Positions 1-9,293 of a stretch of 64,000 nucleotides of DNA are shown here, one piece after another. How positions within the stretch are numbered: position 1 is the first letter of the stretch; each line of letters begins with the position of its first letter. Made by a program: the position numbers and the translations under genes. The DNA is from Mycolicibacterium novocastrense (lineage in GTDB: Bacteria; Actinomycetota; Actinomycetes; Mycobacteriales; Mycobacteriaceae), in NCBI RefSeq assembly GCF_001570485.1, contig NZ_BCTA01000069.1, forward strand, positions 124,001 through 188,000, written 5' to 3'. The notes under the pieces are model-generated. The model made no database searches and was not told where the DNA came from. It saw nothing but the letters and a program-made list of their open reading frames with translations.

Positions 1-1
1 G

Positions 2-616
2 GGCATCGACCGGGCGCTGGCGCACCATCAGCCGGACATCGCGTATGTCCCGGCACCCAGCCTGCACCGCTTGCTCCGAAGCGGTGATGACCATTACCGC
101 GGCCTGGCGATCGCAACGTCGAAGTTCACCGGCGAGCCCCGCCAGACCAGCGTGCTCGTGGTCCGCCGCGACGACCCGGCTACCGGACTGGACAACCTGG
201 CCGGCGCGCAATGCGGTTACATCAACACGTCGTGCACATCGAGCTACTTCGCTCCCGCCATTCTGTTCACCGGGCAGCCCCCGATGCATTTCGTTGCGGT
301 TCCCCCCTGGCAGGGACAGATCGACGCCGTTGTCGCCGGCCGGGTCCGGGCGACGATGGTCCTCGAGGATGTATGGAAAACCACACCCGAGAACGCGTCG
401 ACGACCAGGATCGTCGCTCGATACGACAACTGCAGGCCGCCGGTCGTCCTCGTCAGCGAATCACTCGACAAAGCCTCCTGTGCAACGCTTCTCGAAGCTC
501 TGATCACCTGGGCGCCCGACTGGAAGGGCGTGTACGGCGCCTTCAAGCCGTTTTACTACGCCGACGTGCACGGGTTCTTCCACGATCTCGACCAGGTGAC
601 GGAGTGCTCCCGATGA
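2..616 (+). CDS. PhnD-like phosphonate/phosphate ABC substrate-binding protein, 3' part
   Basis: The gene is open from the left edge, so its start and signal peptide are missing; 204 residues are visible. The reading resembles the second lobe of PhnD/PF12974 binding proteins: an early stretch ending in YVPAPSLHRLL, then a LVVRRDDP strand and a GLDNLAGAQCGYINTSCTSSYF segment typical of the hinge and ligand region, and a late PDWKGVYGAFKPFYYADV tail. Such proteins capture small oxyanions or similar solutes outside the membrane. No permease or ATPase is in view. It overlaps the aminotransferase start by four bases (ATGA), so the two are likely co-translated. The ligand is unknown, and a role in a small biosynthetic or salvage operon is only an inference from the neighbours. 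Confidence 0.7.
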   Translation, partial: GIDRALAHHQPDIAYVPAPSLHRLLRSGDDHYRGLAIATSKFTGEPRQTSVLVVRRDDPATGLDNLAGAQCGYINTSCTSSYFAPAILFTGQPPMHFVAVPPWQGQIDAVVAGRVRATMVLEDVWKTTPENASTTRIVARYDNCRPPVVLVSESLDKASCATLLEALITWAPDWKGVYGAFKPFYYADVHGFFHDLDQVTECSR

Positions 617-1767
617 GCGTCGCTCTACGCGCGGGGATTCCGCCCTTCTACGTCATGGACGTGTGGCTGGCCGCCGCCGAACGGCAGCGCACCCACGGCG
701 ACCTCGTCAACCTGTCGGCGGGCCAACCCAGCGCGGGCGCTCCTGCAGCCGTGCGGGCTGCGGCCAAGGAGGCGCTGGAGACCACCGTACTGGGCTATAC
801 CGTCGCGCTCGGAATCCCGGAACTGCGCGCGGCCATCGCGCATTCATACCTGGATCGCCATGGGCTGCAGGTGGATCCGGATGACGTGGTCATCACCACG
901 GGCTCGTCGGGTGGCTTCCTGCTGGCGTTCCTGGCCAGCTTCGACGTCGGCGACCGGGTGGCGATCGCCAGCCCGGGCTACCCCTGTTACCGAAACATCC
1001 TCTCCGCGCTGGGTTGCGAGGTCGTGGAGATACCCTGCGGCGCCGCAACCCGCTTCCAGCCGACGGTGCAGATGCTCGAGGAACTCGATCCGCCCCTACA
1101 CGGCGTCATCGTCGCCAGTCCCGCCAACCCGACCGGCACGGTGATCCCGCCGGACGAGCTCTCCGCGATCGCTTCCTGGTGCGCGTCGCGCGGGGTGCGC
1201 CTGATCAGCGACGAGGTGTACCACGGTCTGGTCTACGAGGGTGCTCCCGCCGTCAGCTGCGCCTGGGCGACATCGCGGGATTCGATTGTGGTGAACAGCT
1301 TCTCGAAATACTTCGCGATGACCGGCTGGCGGCTCGGCTGGCTGTTGGTGCCGAAGGAGCTGCAGCGGGCAGTCGACCGTCTCACCGGAAACTTCACCAT
1401 CTGCCCGCCGACTCTGCCGCAGTACGCCGCCGTCGCGGCGTTCACCCCGGAGTCCATCTCGGAGTCCGACGCGCTGCTGCACCACTACGCTGCCAACCGC
1501 GGGATGCTGCTCGACGGGCTCCGGGGCCTCGGTATCGACCGCCTGGCGCCGACCGATGGGGCGTTCTACGTCTACGCCGACGTCTCGCATCTGACCTCGG
1601 ATTCGCTGTCGTTCTGTTCGAAGTTGCTCGCCGACACAGGAGTCGCGATCGCACCGGGTATCGACTTCGACCCGACCCGCGGCGGATCCTTTGTCCGGCT
1701 GTCGTTCGCGGGTCCCTCGTCGGACATCGACGAGGCCGTGCGACGCATCGGCGCGTGGTTGGCCTGA
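613..1767 (+). CDS. PLP-dependent class I/II aminotransferase
   Basis: A 384-residue fold-type I aminotransferase. An N-terminal LSAGQPSAG segment, the ASPANPTGT motif, ISDEVYHGL (cofactor-binding Asp and Tyr) and NSFSKYFAMTGWRLGW with the Schiff-base lysine at about residue 232 are all present. A C-terminal FVRLSFA supplies the arginine that binds the substrate carboxylate. The length is normal for the aspartate/alanine-type group. The ATG at 613 overlaps the upstream stop; a longer open frame exists upstream but runs inside the binding-protein gene and is a shadow. The MFS gene follows 13 bases downstream, giving a three-gene unit. The amino donor and acceptor cannot be read from the sequence. 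Confidence 0.88.
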   Translation: MSVALRAGIPPFYVMDVWLAAAERQRTHGDLVNLSAGQPSAGAPAAVRAAAKEALETTVLGYTVALGIPELRAAIAHSYLDRHGLQVDPDDVVITTGSSGGFLLAFLASFDVGDRVAIASPGYPCYRNILSALGCEVVEIPCGAATRFQPTVQMLEELDPPLHGVIVASPANPTGTVIPPDELSAIASWCASRGVRLISDEVYHGLVYEGAPAVSCAWATSRDSIVVNSFSKYFAMTGWRLGWLLVPKELQRAVDRLTGNFTICPPTLPQYAAVAAFTPESISESDALLHHYAANRGMLLDGLRGLGIDRLAPTDGAFYVYADVSHLTSDSLSFCSKLLADTGVAIAPGIDFDPTRGGSFVRLSFAGPSSDIDEAVRRIGAWLA

Positions 1768-1780
1768 GGTTGCGCGCGGT

Positions 1781-2947
1781 ATGAGCGGCACCGCTGCGCG
1801 CGCACCGCTGTTGGCGGCCGGCTTCACCACGGCCTTCGGGGCACATGCCGTGGCCGGCATGCTCGGCACGACCACCACCGGCACCGCCGCCTCACTGCTG
1901 ACGCTCGGTGCGCTGCTCGCGATCTACGACGGGGCGGAGGTGGTGCTGAAGCCTGTTTTCGGGACACTGGCCGACCGCATCGGCGCGCGCACCGTGCTCA
2001 TCGCCGGGTTGCTCATCTTCGCCGCGGCGTCGGCGACGTACGTGGTGGCCGACGATCCGGCGTGGCTGTGGGTGGCGCGATTCGGCCAGGGCATCGGCGC
2101 GGCCGCCTTCTCCCCTGCCGCCTCCGCCCTCGTCGCGCTGCTGACCCCGGCGGGCTCCCACGGCCGCGCCTTCGGCACCTACGGGTCCTACAAGTCCGTC
2201 GGTTACACGCTCGGGCCGCTACTGGGCGGATTGATCGTGACACTCGGCGGTTTGCAACTGCTTTTCGCAGTGCTGACCGTCCTCGGCGCCGGCGTCGCAC
2301 TGTGGGCCGCTTCCGCGGTACCGGCCGTCACTCCGCAGCCGCGGCGACGTCAGACTCTGCTCGACACCCTGCGCAGATTCACCGAAAGCTCCTTTGTCAC
2401 TCCGACACTCGCGCTGGCCGCAGCCACAGCGGCCCTGTCGGCTGGTGTCGGTTTCCTTCCGGTTCTCGGTACGCAGGCCGGCCTGAGCCCGGTCGTGACC
2501 GGCGCCGTCGTCTCTGTGCTCGCGCTGGCCACCGCCGTTGCACAGCCCGTAGCCGGGCGCTTGTTCGACGCCGGAAGGATCACCCTGGGGGCCGGCATCG
2601 CGTGCGGATTCGTGCTCACCACTGCCGGTGTGGCCAGCGCGATGTTGCCCGGCCTCACCGGACTGCTGTGTGCCGCCGTTGTGATCGGTGTGGGCTGCGG
2701 CGTCATCACACCACTGGCCTTCACGATGCTGGCGCAGACGACGCCCGCGGAGCGCCTCGGCCAGACGATGGGCGCCGCGGAGATCGGGCGGGAGAGCGGT
2801 GACGCCGCGGGTCCCCTCATCGTCGCATCGATCGCGGCGGCTTCCTCGGTACCACTCGGATTCGTTGGGCTGGCCGTTATCGTCACCGCGGCAGGCGCGG
2901 CCGCGGCCGGTTCTGAGCGACGCCGCGGGCGTACGATGCCGCGCTGA
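1781..2947 (+). CDS. MFS transporter, probable exporter
   Basis: A 388-residue polytopic protein with about twelve hydrophobic segments. The loop after the second helix carries GTLADRIGARTVL, close to the MFS signature between TM2 and TM3. A GYTLGPLLGG stretch in the fifth segment resembles the motif C of drug:H+ antiporters, which suggests export. The ATG at 1781 is chosen because it follows the aminotransferase stop closely; an upstream start would lie inside that gene. Its position after a binding protein and an aminotransferase suggests export of, or tolerance to, the product made there. The substrate is unknown. Confidence 0.82.
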   Translation: MSGTAARAPLLAAGFTTAFGAHAVAGMLGTTTTGTAASLLTLGALLAIYDGAEVVLKPVFGTLADRIGARTVLIAGLLIFAAASATYVVADDPAWLWVARFGQGIGAAAFSPAASALVALLTPAGSHGRAFGTYGSYKSVGYTLGPLLGGLIVTLGGLQLLFAVLTVLGAGVALWAASAVPAVTPQPRRRQTLLDTLRRFTESSFVTPTLALAAATAALSAGVGFLPVLGTQAGLSPVVTGAVVSVLALATAVAQPVAGRLFDAGRITLGAGIACGFVLTTAGVASAMLPGLTGLLCAAVVIGVGCGVITPLAFTMLAQTTPAERLGQTMGAAEIGRESGDAAGPLIVASIAAASSVPLGFVGLAVIVTAAGAAAAGSERRRGRTMPR

Positions 2948-2992
2948 CCAGGCCGCAGTCACTTGTCGGTGCCCGTGTGTAGCGTCTCGGGC

Positions 2993-4273
2993 ATGTTCGA
3001 ATATCAGTTCGATGTGGACCCGGGTGCTTCCGAGGCGGACTTACGGGACGCAGTCGAGCGATTCGAGCGGTTGAAGTCCTGCGCCGCCGCGGCACAAGCC
3101 CGCGCGACCGTGCTGTGGAAGGAGAAACGCCGCGCCGCCGAAGAGGCCGCGGGTGTGCCCGCGAACCGTCGGGGCCGCGGCTTGGCGACAGAAGTCGCAC
3201 TCGCACGACGCGATGCGCCGGTGCAGGGAGGCCGTCACCTGGGCTTCGCCACGGCTCTGGTTGACGAGATGCCCTGCACCCTGGCGGCTTTGGAGTCCGG
3301 AGTGCTCTCGGAATGGCGCGCCACCCTGATCGTGCGCGAGTCAGCTTGCTTGAGTGTCGAGCATCGTCGCCGACTGGATGCGGAGATGTGCCGCGACACC
3401 GCGCGTCTCGAGGGGTGGGGTGACAAGCGGATCGCCGCGGAAGCCAAGAAGATTGCCTGTGCGCTCGACGTCGAAGCGGTCGTGGATCGCAGCGCCAAAG
3501 CCGCTGCCGACCGATGCGTCACCATCCGTCCGGCCCCCGACACGATGACGTGGGTTACCGCCCTGCTGCCCGTCGCGCAGGGTGTCAGTGTCTACGCGGC
3601 GTTGAAACGCGCCGCCGACACCACGTTCGATGACAGGTCTCGCGGGCAAGTGATGGCCGATACCTTGGTGGAACGGGTCACGGGGTGTCCGGTCGAGCAG
3701 CCCGTGCCGGTGACGCTGAACCTCGTGATGGCCGACACCACACTGTGGGGTGAGGACGATTCACCCGCGTGGCTCGACGGATACGGTCCGCTACCGAGTT
3801 CGATCGCGAGAGCACTGACCGTTGATGCGGCCACCGCCGCCGCCGCCAAGGCGATGCTGCGGCGTCTGTACCGCCATCCGGTCAGCGGTCAGCTCGTCGC
3901 AATGGAATCCCAAGCCCGCACCTTCCCAAAGGGTTTGGCGGCATTCATCGGAATTCGAGACCAGACGTGCCGCACTCCTTACTGCAACGCACCGATACGC
4001 CACCGCGACCATGCGGTGCCGCGGCACCGAGCCGGGCCTACGAGTGCGTTGAACGGGCTAGGCGAATGCGAGGCCTGCAACTACGCCAAGGAAGCGCCCG
4101 GCTGGTCGGTGGTGACCAGTGATCGCGACGGCCTACACAGCGCCGAGTTCACCACGCCCACCGGCGCAACGTATCGATCGACCGCACCGCCGCTGCCCGG
4201 TCCACCCGTGCGATACGTCAGCATGATCGAAGGCCGGCTCAGCATCGACCTGGTCACGTTCGACGCTGCGTGA
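2993..4273 (+). CDS. DUF222 / HNH endonuclease-domain protein (13E12 repeat family type)
   Basis: A 426-residue protein with an N-terminal charged helical DUF222 region and a C-terminal HNH module. From about residue 326 the sequence has CRTPYCNAPIRHRDHAVP and later GECEACN, giving the paired cysteines, the catalytic-type histidine and the Asn of an HNH fold. Members of this family occur in many copies in actinobacterial genomes and several are linked to mobile elements, but the activity of most is untested. I start at ATG 2993 rather than an upstream GTG because it gives the FEYQFDVD start seen in related proteins. Its 3' end overlaps the convergent acetoacetyl-CoA synthetase gene by 20 bases. 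Confidence 0.8.
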   Translation: MFEYQFDVDPGASEADLRDAVERFERLKSCAAAAQARATVLWKEKRRAAEEAAGVPANRRGRGLATEVALARRDAPVQGGRHLGFATALVDEMPCTLAALESGVLSEWRATLIVRESACLSVEHRRRLDAEMCRDTARLEGWGDKRIAAEAKKIACALDVEAVVDRSAKAAADRCVTIRPAPDTMTWVTALLPVAQGVSVYAALKRAADTTFDDRSRGQVMADTLVERVTGCPVEQPVPVTLNLVMADTTLWGEDDSPAWLDGYGPLPSSIARALTVDAATAAAAKAMLRRLYRHPVSGQLVAMESQARTFPKGLAAFIGIRDQTCRTPYCNAPIRHRDHAVPRHRAGPTSALNGLGECEACNYAKEAPGWSVVTSDRDGLHSAEFTTPTGATYRSTAPPLPGPPVRYVSMIEGRLSIDLVTFDAA

Positions 4274-6152
4274 CGTACCAGTCGAGCAGATCCGGGTCGT
4301 CGACGGCGCTGCGCTCGACCACCTTCGCGGCGTCGGCTCCCTGGAACAGCTTCTTGATCGGCACCTCGAGCTTCTTGCCTGTGCGGGTGTGCGGCACACC
4401 TGGTGCGGCGATGATCTCGTCGGGCACATGCCGCGGCGAGACTTCCTCGCGAACGGTGTTTTTGATGCGGTCGCGAACCTCGTCGGTCAGTTCGGCACCC
4501 TCGGCGAGGACCACGAAGAGGGGCATCCAGTATCCGCCGTCGGGTTCGTCGACGCCGATGATCAAGGCTTCCGCCACCTCGGGCAGGCGTTCGACCGCCT
4601 GGTAGATGTCGGCGCTGCCCATCCGGATGCCGTGCCGATTCAAGGTCGAGTCCGAGCGGCCGTGCACGATGATGCTGCCGTGGTCGGTGATGGTGATCCA
4701 GTCGCCGTGTCGCCACACACCGGGGAACATCTCGAAATACGCTGCGCGGTAACGCGACCCGTCGGGATCGTTCCAAAACCCGACCGGCATCGACGGCAAA
4801 GGCTGGGTCACCACCAGCTCGCCGACCTCGTTGCGCACCGGGTTGCCGGACTCGTCCCACGAGTCCAGCGCGCATCCGAGGTACGGGGCCGACAACTCAC
4901 CCGGCCACACCGGGACCGTGCGGACCCCGCCGATGAAAGCGGACACCACGTCAGTACCGCCGCTGATCGACGACACCTGGACATGCTCACCGACGTTGTC
5001 GCGCAACCACAGTGACGATGACGGAGGCAGCGACGAGCCGGTGATGCCGACCGTGCGCAACGCCGACAGGTCGTGCTCCTTGCGTGGCACCGCGCCGGCC
5101 TTCGCGCAGCCCAGCACGTAGCCCGGGCTCGTCCCCAGCACGGTCGCCTTGACCCGCGCCGCGATCTCCCAGAGCGCATCCGGACGCGGTGCGTTGGGAC
5201 TGCCGTCGTAGCAGACGATCGTCGCCCCGACCAGCAGGCCGGCCACCTGAAAGTTCCACATCATCCAGCTGGGGCTGGTGTACCAGAAGAAGGTGTCGTC
5301 AGCTCCGATGTCCGACTGCAGGCTCACGGCTTTGAGGTGTTCGACCAGCACACCGCCGTGCCCGTGCATGATGCCCTTGGGCAGCCCGGTGGTGCCCGAG
5401 GAGAACAGGATCCACAGCGGGTGGGCGAAGTCGACCGGTGTCGTGGTCAGCTCCTTGCTGCTGCTGCCCGCGAGGTCGGGTGCCATCACCGTCGCACGCA
5501 GCGTCGGCAATCCCTTCTGCAGCGCGGCGATGTCGGCGCCCTTGTCGTGGAACTTCCCGCCGTAGGTATAGCCGTCGGTGGTCACCAGCACCGTCGGTTC
5601 GAGCTGACCCAGGCGGTCGAGCGCGGCCTTCGCCGAATAGTCCTGGCCGCAGGCACTCCAGATCGCACCGAGGCTGGCGGTGGCGAGGAATGCGATCACG
5701 GCCTCGGGAATATTAGGCAGATAGCCCACGACCCGGTCGCCGGCGCTCACACCGAGGTCACGCAGCGTCTGTGCGAACGCCGCCGTACGTCCCAACAACT
5801 CGCTCCACGACACATCGACCGGATCCCCGCCCTCGCGCAGGTACACGATGGCGGGCCGGTCCGACCGGGCATTGCGAATCACCTGGTCGACATAGTTGAG
5901 CTGTACCCCCGGGAACCACTGCGCCCCAGGCATTTCAGCGGATGCGAGCACCTTTTCCGGTCGGTCACCGAGGTCGAAGTAGTCCCACAACGCGGCCCAG
6001 AACGCATCCGGCTCGTCGGTCGACCACTGCCACAGCGACTCGTAGTCGGGGTGGTTTCGGCCGGTGCGGCGCTGCACGAACTGTGCGAAGTCGGTGACCC
6101 GCGCTCCGGCGACATCGGCTTCGGTGGGTGTCCATTGCGGGGTGGCGGTCAT
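4254..6152 (-). CDS. Acetoacetyl-CoA synthetase (acetoacetate-CoA ligase)
   Basis: A 632-residue adenylate-forming enzyme converting acetoacetate, ATP and CoA to acetoacetyl-CoA in the cytosol. The N-terminal ACAS cap (ending in AQWFPGVQLNYVDQ) is followed by the P-loop SSGTTGLPKG near residues 252-260, and by HGRSDSTLNRHGIRMGSADIYQ in the hinge. RTGKKLEVPIKK near the C-terminus contains the adenylation lysine. Length and N-terminal motif fit acetoacetyl-CoA rather than acetyl-CoA synthetases. The ATG at 6152 overlaps the stop of the upstream dehydrogenase (ATGA), which decides the start. Together the operon would import 3-hydroxybutyrate, oxidise it and activate the product. Confidence 0.9.
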   Translation of the reverse strand: MTATPQWTPTEADVAGARVTDFAQFVQRRTGRNHPDYESLWQWSTDEPDAFWAALWDYFDLGDRPEKVLASAEMPGAQWFPGVQLNYVDQVIRNARSDRPAIVYLREGGDPVDVSWSELLGRTAAFAQTLRDLGVSAGDRVVGYLPNIPEAVIAFLATASLGAIWSACGQDYSAKAALDRLGQLEPTVLVTTDGYTYGGKFHDKGADIAALQKGLPTLRATVMAPDLAGSSSKELTTTPVDFAHPLWILFSSGTTGLPKGIMHGHGGVLVEHLKAVSLQSDIGADDTFFWYTSPSWMMWNFQVAGLLVGATIVCYDGSPNAPRPDALWEIAARVKATVLGTSPGYVLGCAKAGAVPRKEHDLSALRTVGITGSSLPPSSSLWLRDNVGEHVQVSSISGGTDVVSAFIGGVRTVPVWPGELSAPYLGCALDSWDESGNPVRNEVGELVVTQPLPSMPVGFWNDPDGSRYRAAYFEMFPGVWRHGDWITITDHGSIIVHGRSDSTLNRHGIRMGSADIYQAVERLPEVAEALIIGVDEPDGGYWMPLFVVLAEGAELTDEVRDRIKNTVREEVSPRHVPDEIIAAPGVPHTRTGKKLEVPIKKLFQGADAAKVVERSAVDDPDLLDWYVTQRRT

Positions 6153-6895
6153 CGGGCGCTCCACCCGCCGTCCATCGTGTACGACGCTCCGGTCACCATC
6201 ACCGCGTCCGGCGAGGCGAGCCAGGTCACCAGGGAGGCAACTTCTTCGGGTTCGACAAGTCGCTTGATCGCGCTCTCCTTCAACAGAATGTCGGCGACCA
6301 CCTTATCCTCGTCGATGCCGTGGGTGCGGGCCTGATCGGCGATCTGCTTGGTCACCAGCGGGGTCCGCACATAACCGGGGTCGACGCAGTTGCTCGTGAC
6401 GCCGTGCGGACCGCCTTCCAGAGCCGTCACCTTCGACAACCCCTCCAACCCGTGCTTGGCGGTGACGTAGCCGCTCTTGTACTCCGAGGCGCGCAGACCG
6501 TGCACAGATGAGATGTTGATGACGCGCCCGAACTTGCGCTCGTACATGTGCGGCAACGCCGCACGGATCAACAAAAACGGCGCTTCGAGCATCAACGCGA
6601 GGATGAAGCGGAAGCGCTCGGGCGGAAACTCGTGGATTGGGCTGACATGCTGTACCCCGGCGTTGTTGACCAGGATATCGGTCTGCAGCCGAAGCTCCTC
6701 GAGCGCTGACACATCGGAAAGGTCTATCGCCCAGGCTTTTCCATCGATTTCGTCGGCGACTTTGTTAGCGCCGCCCTCGTCGAGGTCCGCGACGGTGACC
6801 GTCGCCCCACGCTGGGCCAAGGCACGCGCACAAGCCGCGCCGATCCCACTGGCGCCGCCGGTGACCAAAGCGGTGCGCCCGTCGAGATCGCTCAT
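6149..6895 (-). CDS. 3-hydroxybutyrate dehydrogenase (SDR family)
   Basis: A 248-residue classical short-chain dehydrogenase. The NAD motif TGGASGIG lies at residues 12-19, NNAG near 77, and the catalytic Ser130-Tyr143-Lys147 set in INISSVHGLRAS...YVTAK. The internal HGLRASEYKSGYVTAKHGL and the late TGASYTMDGGW are typical of bacterial D-3-hydroxybutyrate dehydrogenases. It would oxidise 3-hydroxybutyrate to acetoacetate with NAD+. It overlaps both neighbours by four bases, so all three genes are probably translated together. Assignment to 3-hydroxybutyrate rather than another short hydroxy acid rests partly on the adjoining acetoacetyl-CoA synthetase. Confidence 0.87.
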   Translation of the reverse strand: MSDLDGRTALVTGGASGIGAACARALAQRGATVTVADLDEGGANKVADEIDGKAWAIDLSDVSALEELRLQTDILVNNAGVQHVSPIHEFPPERFRFILALMLEAPFLLIRAALPHMYERKFGRVINISSVHGLRASEYKSGYVTAKHGLEGLSKVTALEGGPHGVTSNCVDPGYVRTPLVTKQIADQARTHGIDEDKVVADILLKESAIKRLVEPEEVASLVTWLASPDAVMVTGASYTMDGGWSAR

Positions 6896-8256
6896 ACGAC
6901 ACCCGCTTTGGCGAGTTGCTCACGATCGGCTGCGTCCAGTGTCGCGAGATCGAGGCCCTTGGTCTCACGGTTGAACAACGCGGCCACCAGGGTGATCAGC
7001 GAAGCGCCCGCGAGATAGAGAGCGATCGGCACCGCCGAGTCGAATTTGTCGAGCAGCCAGGTGGCGATGGCCGGCGCGAGCGATCCGGCGACGATCGATG
7101 TCACCTGATACCCGAGGGAGACACCGGAATACCGCATGCGGGTCGGGAACATCTCGGCCATGATCGCGGGCTGCGGTGAGTACATCAGCGCGTGGATGAC
7201 GAGCCCGAGGATGATGGCGGCCATGATCAGCGCGTAGGAACCACTGTTCATCATCGGAAACGCGAAGAAGCCCCACGTGCCTCCGAGGATCGCCCCGACG
7301 ATGTACACCGGCCGTCTGCCGAACCGATCGGACAACCGCCCCACTTGCGGGATCACCACAAAGTGCACCGCGTGCGCGACCAGCAACCACCACAGGATGT
7401 CGCTGGTGTCCGCGCCGACGTGTGTCTTGAGGTAGACGATCGAGAAGGTGACCACCAGGTAGTACATGATGTTCTCGGCGAACCGCAGGCCCATCGCGGT
7501 GAAAACGCCACGGGGATAACGCTTCAGCACCTCGACCACGCCGTACGAGACGGCCTTGACGCGCTCGACCTCTTCTTGTGCGGCCACGAAGATCGGAGCA
7601 TCGGTGACTTTGGTCCGGATGTAGTACCCGATCAGCACGACCACCGCCGACAGCCAGAACGCGACCCGCCATCCCCAGGACAGGAACGCCGTCTCCGGCA
7701 GCGCGGCGGTCAACACCAGCAAGACGACGGTGGCGAGCATATTGCCCACCGGCACCGCCGCTTGCGGCCAGCTGGCCCAGAAGCCGCGCCGGTCGTTGGG
7801 GCTGTGCTCGGCGACCAGCAGGACCGCGCCACCCCATTCACCTCCGACCGCGAAGCCCTGCATGAACCGCAGGACCACCAACAGGATCGGCGCCCACACG
7901 CCGATCTGCGCGTAGGTCGGCAAGCACCCCATGAGGAAGGTGACGGCGCCGACGAGCAGAATCGCGAACTGCAACAGCTTCTTGCGCCCGTACTTGTCAC
8001 CGAAGTGACCGAAGACGATGCCGCCCAGCGGCCGTGCCACGAATCCGACGGCGTAGGTCAGGAGTGCGGCGATCAGGCCGCTGGCCTCACTGGTGCTTTC
8101 TGCGAAGAACACCTTGTTGAAGACGAGAGTGGCGGCGGTGGCGTAGAGGAAGAATTCGTACCACTCGACGACGGTGCCTGCCATCGAGGCGACCACGACG
8201 CGTTTGAGTCCGGTGGGGACCGGCGCGGCGCCGCTGTCGGGGTTGGTGACGCCCAT
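6892..8256 (-). CDS. MHS-type MFS transporter (organic-acid/H+ symporter)
   Basis: A 454-residue, twelve-segment transporter of the metabolite:H+ symporter branch. The first helix carries VVEWYEFFLYATAA, characteristic of the MHS family; the TM2-TM3 loop is GHFGDKYGRKKLL, and RFMQGFAVGGEWGGAVLLVAEH is the family's TM4 signature. These carriers bring in carboxylates such as shikimate, 2-oxoglutarate or proline-betaine. As the first gene of an operon with 3-hydroxybutyrate dehydrogenase and acetoacetyl-CoA synthetase, uptake of 3-hydroxybutyrate or a similar short acid is the best guess. It is divergent from the LysR gene, 109 bases away, which probably regulates it. Confidence 0.87.
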   Translation of the reverse strand: MGVTNPDSGAAPVPTGLKRVVVASMAGTVVEWYEFFLYATAATLVFNKVFFAESTSEASGLIAALLTYAVGFVARPLGGIVFGHFGDKYGRKKLLQFAILLVGAVTFLMGCLPTYAQIGVWAPILLVVLRFMQGFAVGGEWGGAVLLVAEHSPNDRRGFWASWPQAAVPVGNMLATVVLLVLTAALPETAFLSWGWRVAFWLSAVVVLIGYYIRTKVTDAPIFVAAQEEVERVKAVSYGVVEVLKRYPRGVFTAMGLRFAENIMYYLVVTFSIVYLKTHVGADTSDILWWLLVAHAVHFVVIPQVGRLSDRFGRRPVYIVGAILGGTWGFFAFPMMNSGSYALIMAAIILGLVIHALMYSPQPAIMAEMFPTRMRYSGVSLGYQVTSIVAGSLAPAIATWLLDKFDSAVPIALYLAGASLITLVAALFNRETKGLDLATLDAADREQLAKAGVV

Positions 8257-8346
8257 CGCAGACTCCTTCGGGTTGTGATGGCAGACAAGTCGCCTGTGAG
8301 TATTCCCGCAGATAGGTCACCGGGCAATGGCGAAAGGTGCAGGGAG

Positions 8347-8362
8347 TATCTGCAAAAATGCA
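8347..8362. promoter_or_regulatory. Possible LysR operator in the divergent promoter
   Basis: TATCTGC at 8347-8353 is an inverted match of GCAGATA at 8308-8314, and TGCAAAAATGCA at 8351-8362 is itself a near-dyad. It ends three bases before the LysR ATG. LysR proteins usually bind an interrupted dyad of T-N11-A form in the shared promoter, so this is a reasonable autoregulatory site. No footprint is known to me. Confidence 0.35.
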
Positions 8363-8365
8363 CAT

Positions 8366-9283
8366 ATGACCCAGCCGTCGGGTCGGCGACGACCGAGCGC
8401 CGATGACCTCCTGGTGCTGCTGGCGGTCGGCCGGTCGGGCCGGTACAACGCGGCCGCGGAGGAGCTGGGCCTCAACCACACCACGATCTCCAGGCGTATC
8501 GCCGCACTCGAGGAGTCGGTGGGTGGACGCGTGCTGGCCCGCGGCGCGGGCGGATGGGAACTCACCGAACTCGGACGCGAAGCGCTGGCCGCAGCGGAGG
8601 TCATCGACTCGGCCGTGCGCTCGCTGGCCGTCGACCCCGCCGGCGAACGTGCGCTCGAGGGCGTCGTCCGGATCTCGGCCACCGACGGCTTCTCCGCCTA
8701 CATCGCGGCGCCCGCCGCCGCGCGTGTGCAACGGCAACATCCCAATGTGGCCGTCGAGATCGTCGCCGCCACCCGCCGCGCGACCCAGCAGAGGTCCGGG
8801 CTGGACGTCGAGGTCGTCGTCGGCGAACCGCGAGTGCATCGGGCCAGGGCGATCAGGCTCGGTGATTACTGCCTCGGCCTCTACGGCTCCCGTGACTACC
8901 TGGCCGAGCACGGTACGCCGATCACCGTCGCCGACCTGAACCGTCATCCGCTGGTCTATTTCATCGACTCGATGTTGCAGGTCGACGACCTCGATGCGGC
9001 GACGAGTTTCGCACCCGCGATGCGGGAGTCCGTCACGTCGACGAACGTTTTCGTCCACGTTGAGGCGACCCGCGCCGCCGCGGGACTCGGGCTGCTGCCC
9101 TGCTTCATGGCCGACCGCCACGCCGATCTCGTGCGCGTCCTGCGCAGCGAGGCGTCGGTGCGGCTGACGTACTGGCTCGTCACCCGTGGTGAAACACTGC
9201 GCCGGCCCGAGGTGGCGGCCGTCGTGGACGCGATCCGCGACAGGATGCACGACCAGCACGACGTGTTGCTGGGCAAGGGTTAA
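8366..9283 (+). CDS. LysR-family transcriptional regulator
   Basis: A 305-residue LysR protein. The winged helix-turn-helix is at the N-terminus (LLVLLAVGRSGRYNAAAEELGLNHTTISRRIAALEE), followed by the linker helix and a two-lobed effector domain. I prefer ATG 8366 to a possible start at 8327 because the shorter form puts the DNA-binding helix about 12 residues from the start, as in the family, and leaves the palindromic DNA free as promoter. The gene is divergent from the ketone-body operon and is its likely regulator; the inducer may be 3-hydroxybutyrate or acetoacetate, which is inference. Confidence 0.87.
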   Translation: MTQPSGRRRPSADDLLVLLAVGRSGRYNAAAEELGLNHTTISRRIAALEESVGGRVLARGAGGWELTELGREALAAAEVIDSAVRSLAVDPAGERALEGVVRISATDGFSAYIAAPAAARVQRQHPNVAVEIVAATRRATQQRSGLDVEVVVGEPRVHRARAIRLGDYCLGLYGSRDYLAEHGTPITVADLNRHPLVYFIDSMLQVDDLDAATSFAPAMRESVTSTNVFVHVEATRAAAGLGLLPCFMADRHADLVRVLRSEASVRLTYWLVTRGETLRRPEVAAVVDAIRDRMHDQHDVLLGKG

Positions 9284-9293
9284 CGTCGTCGGT

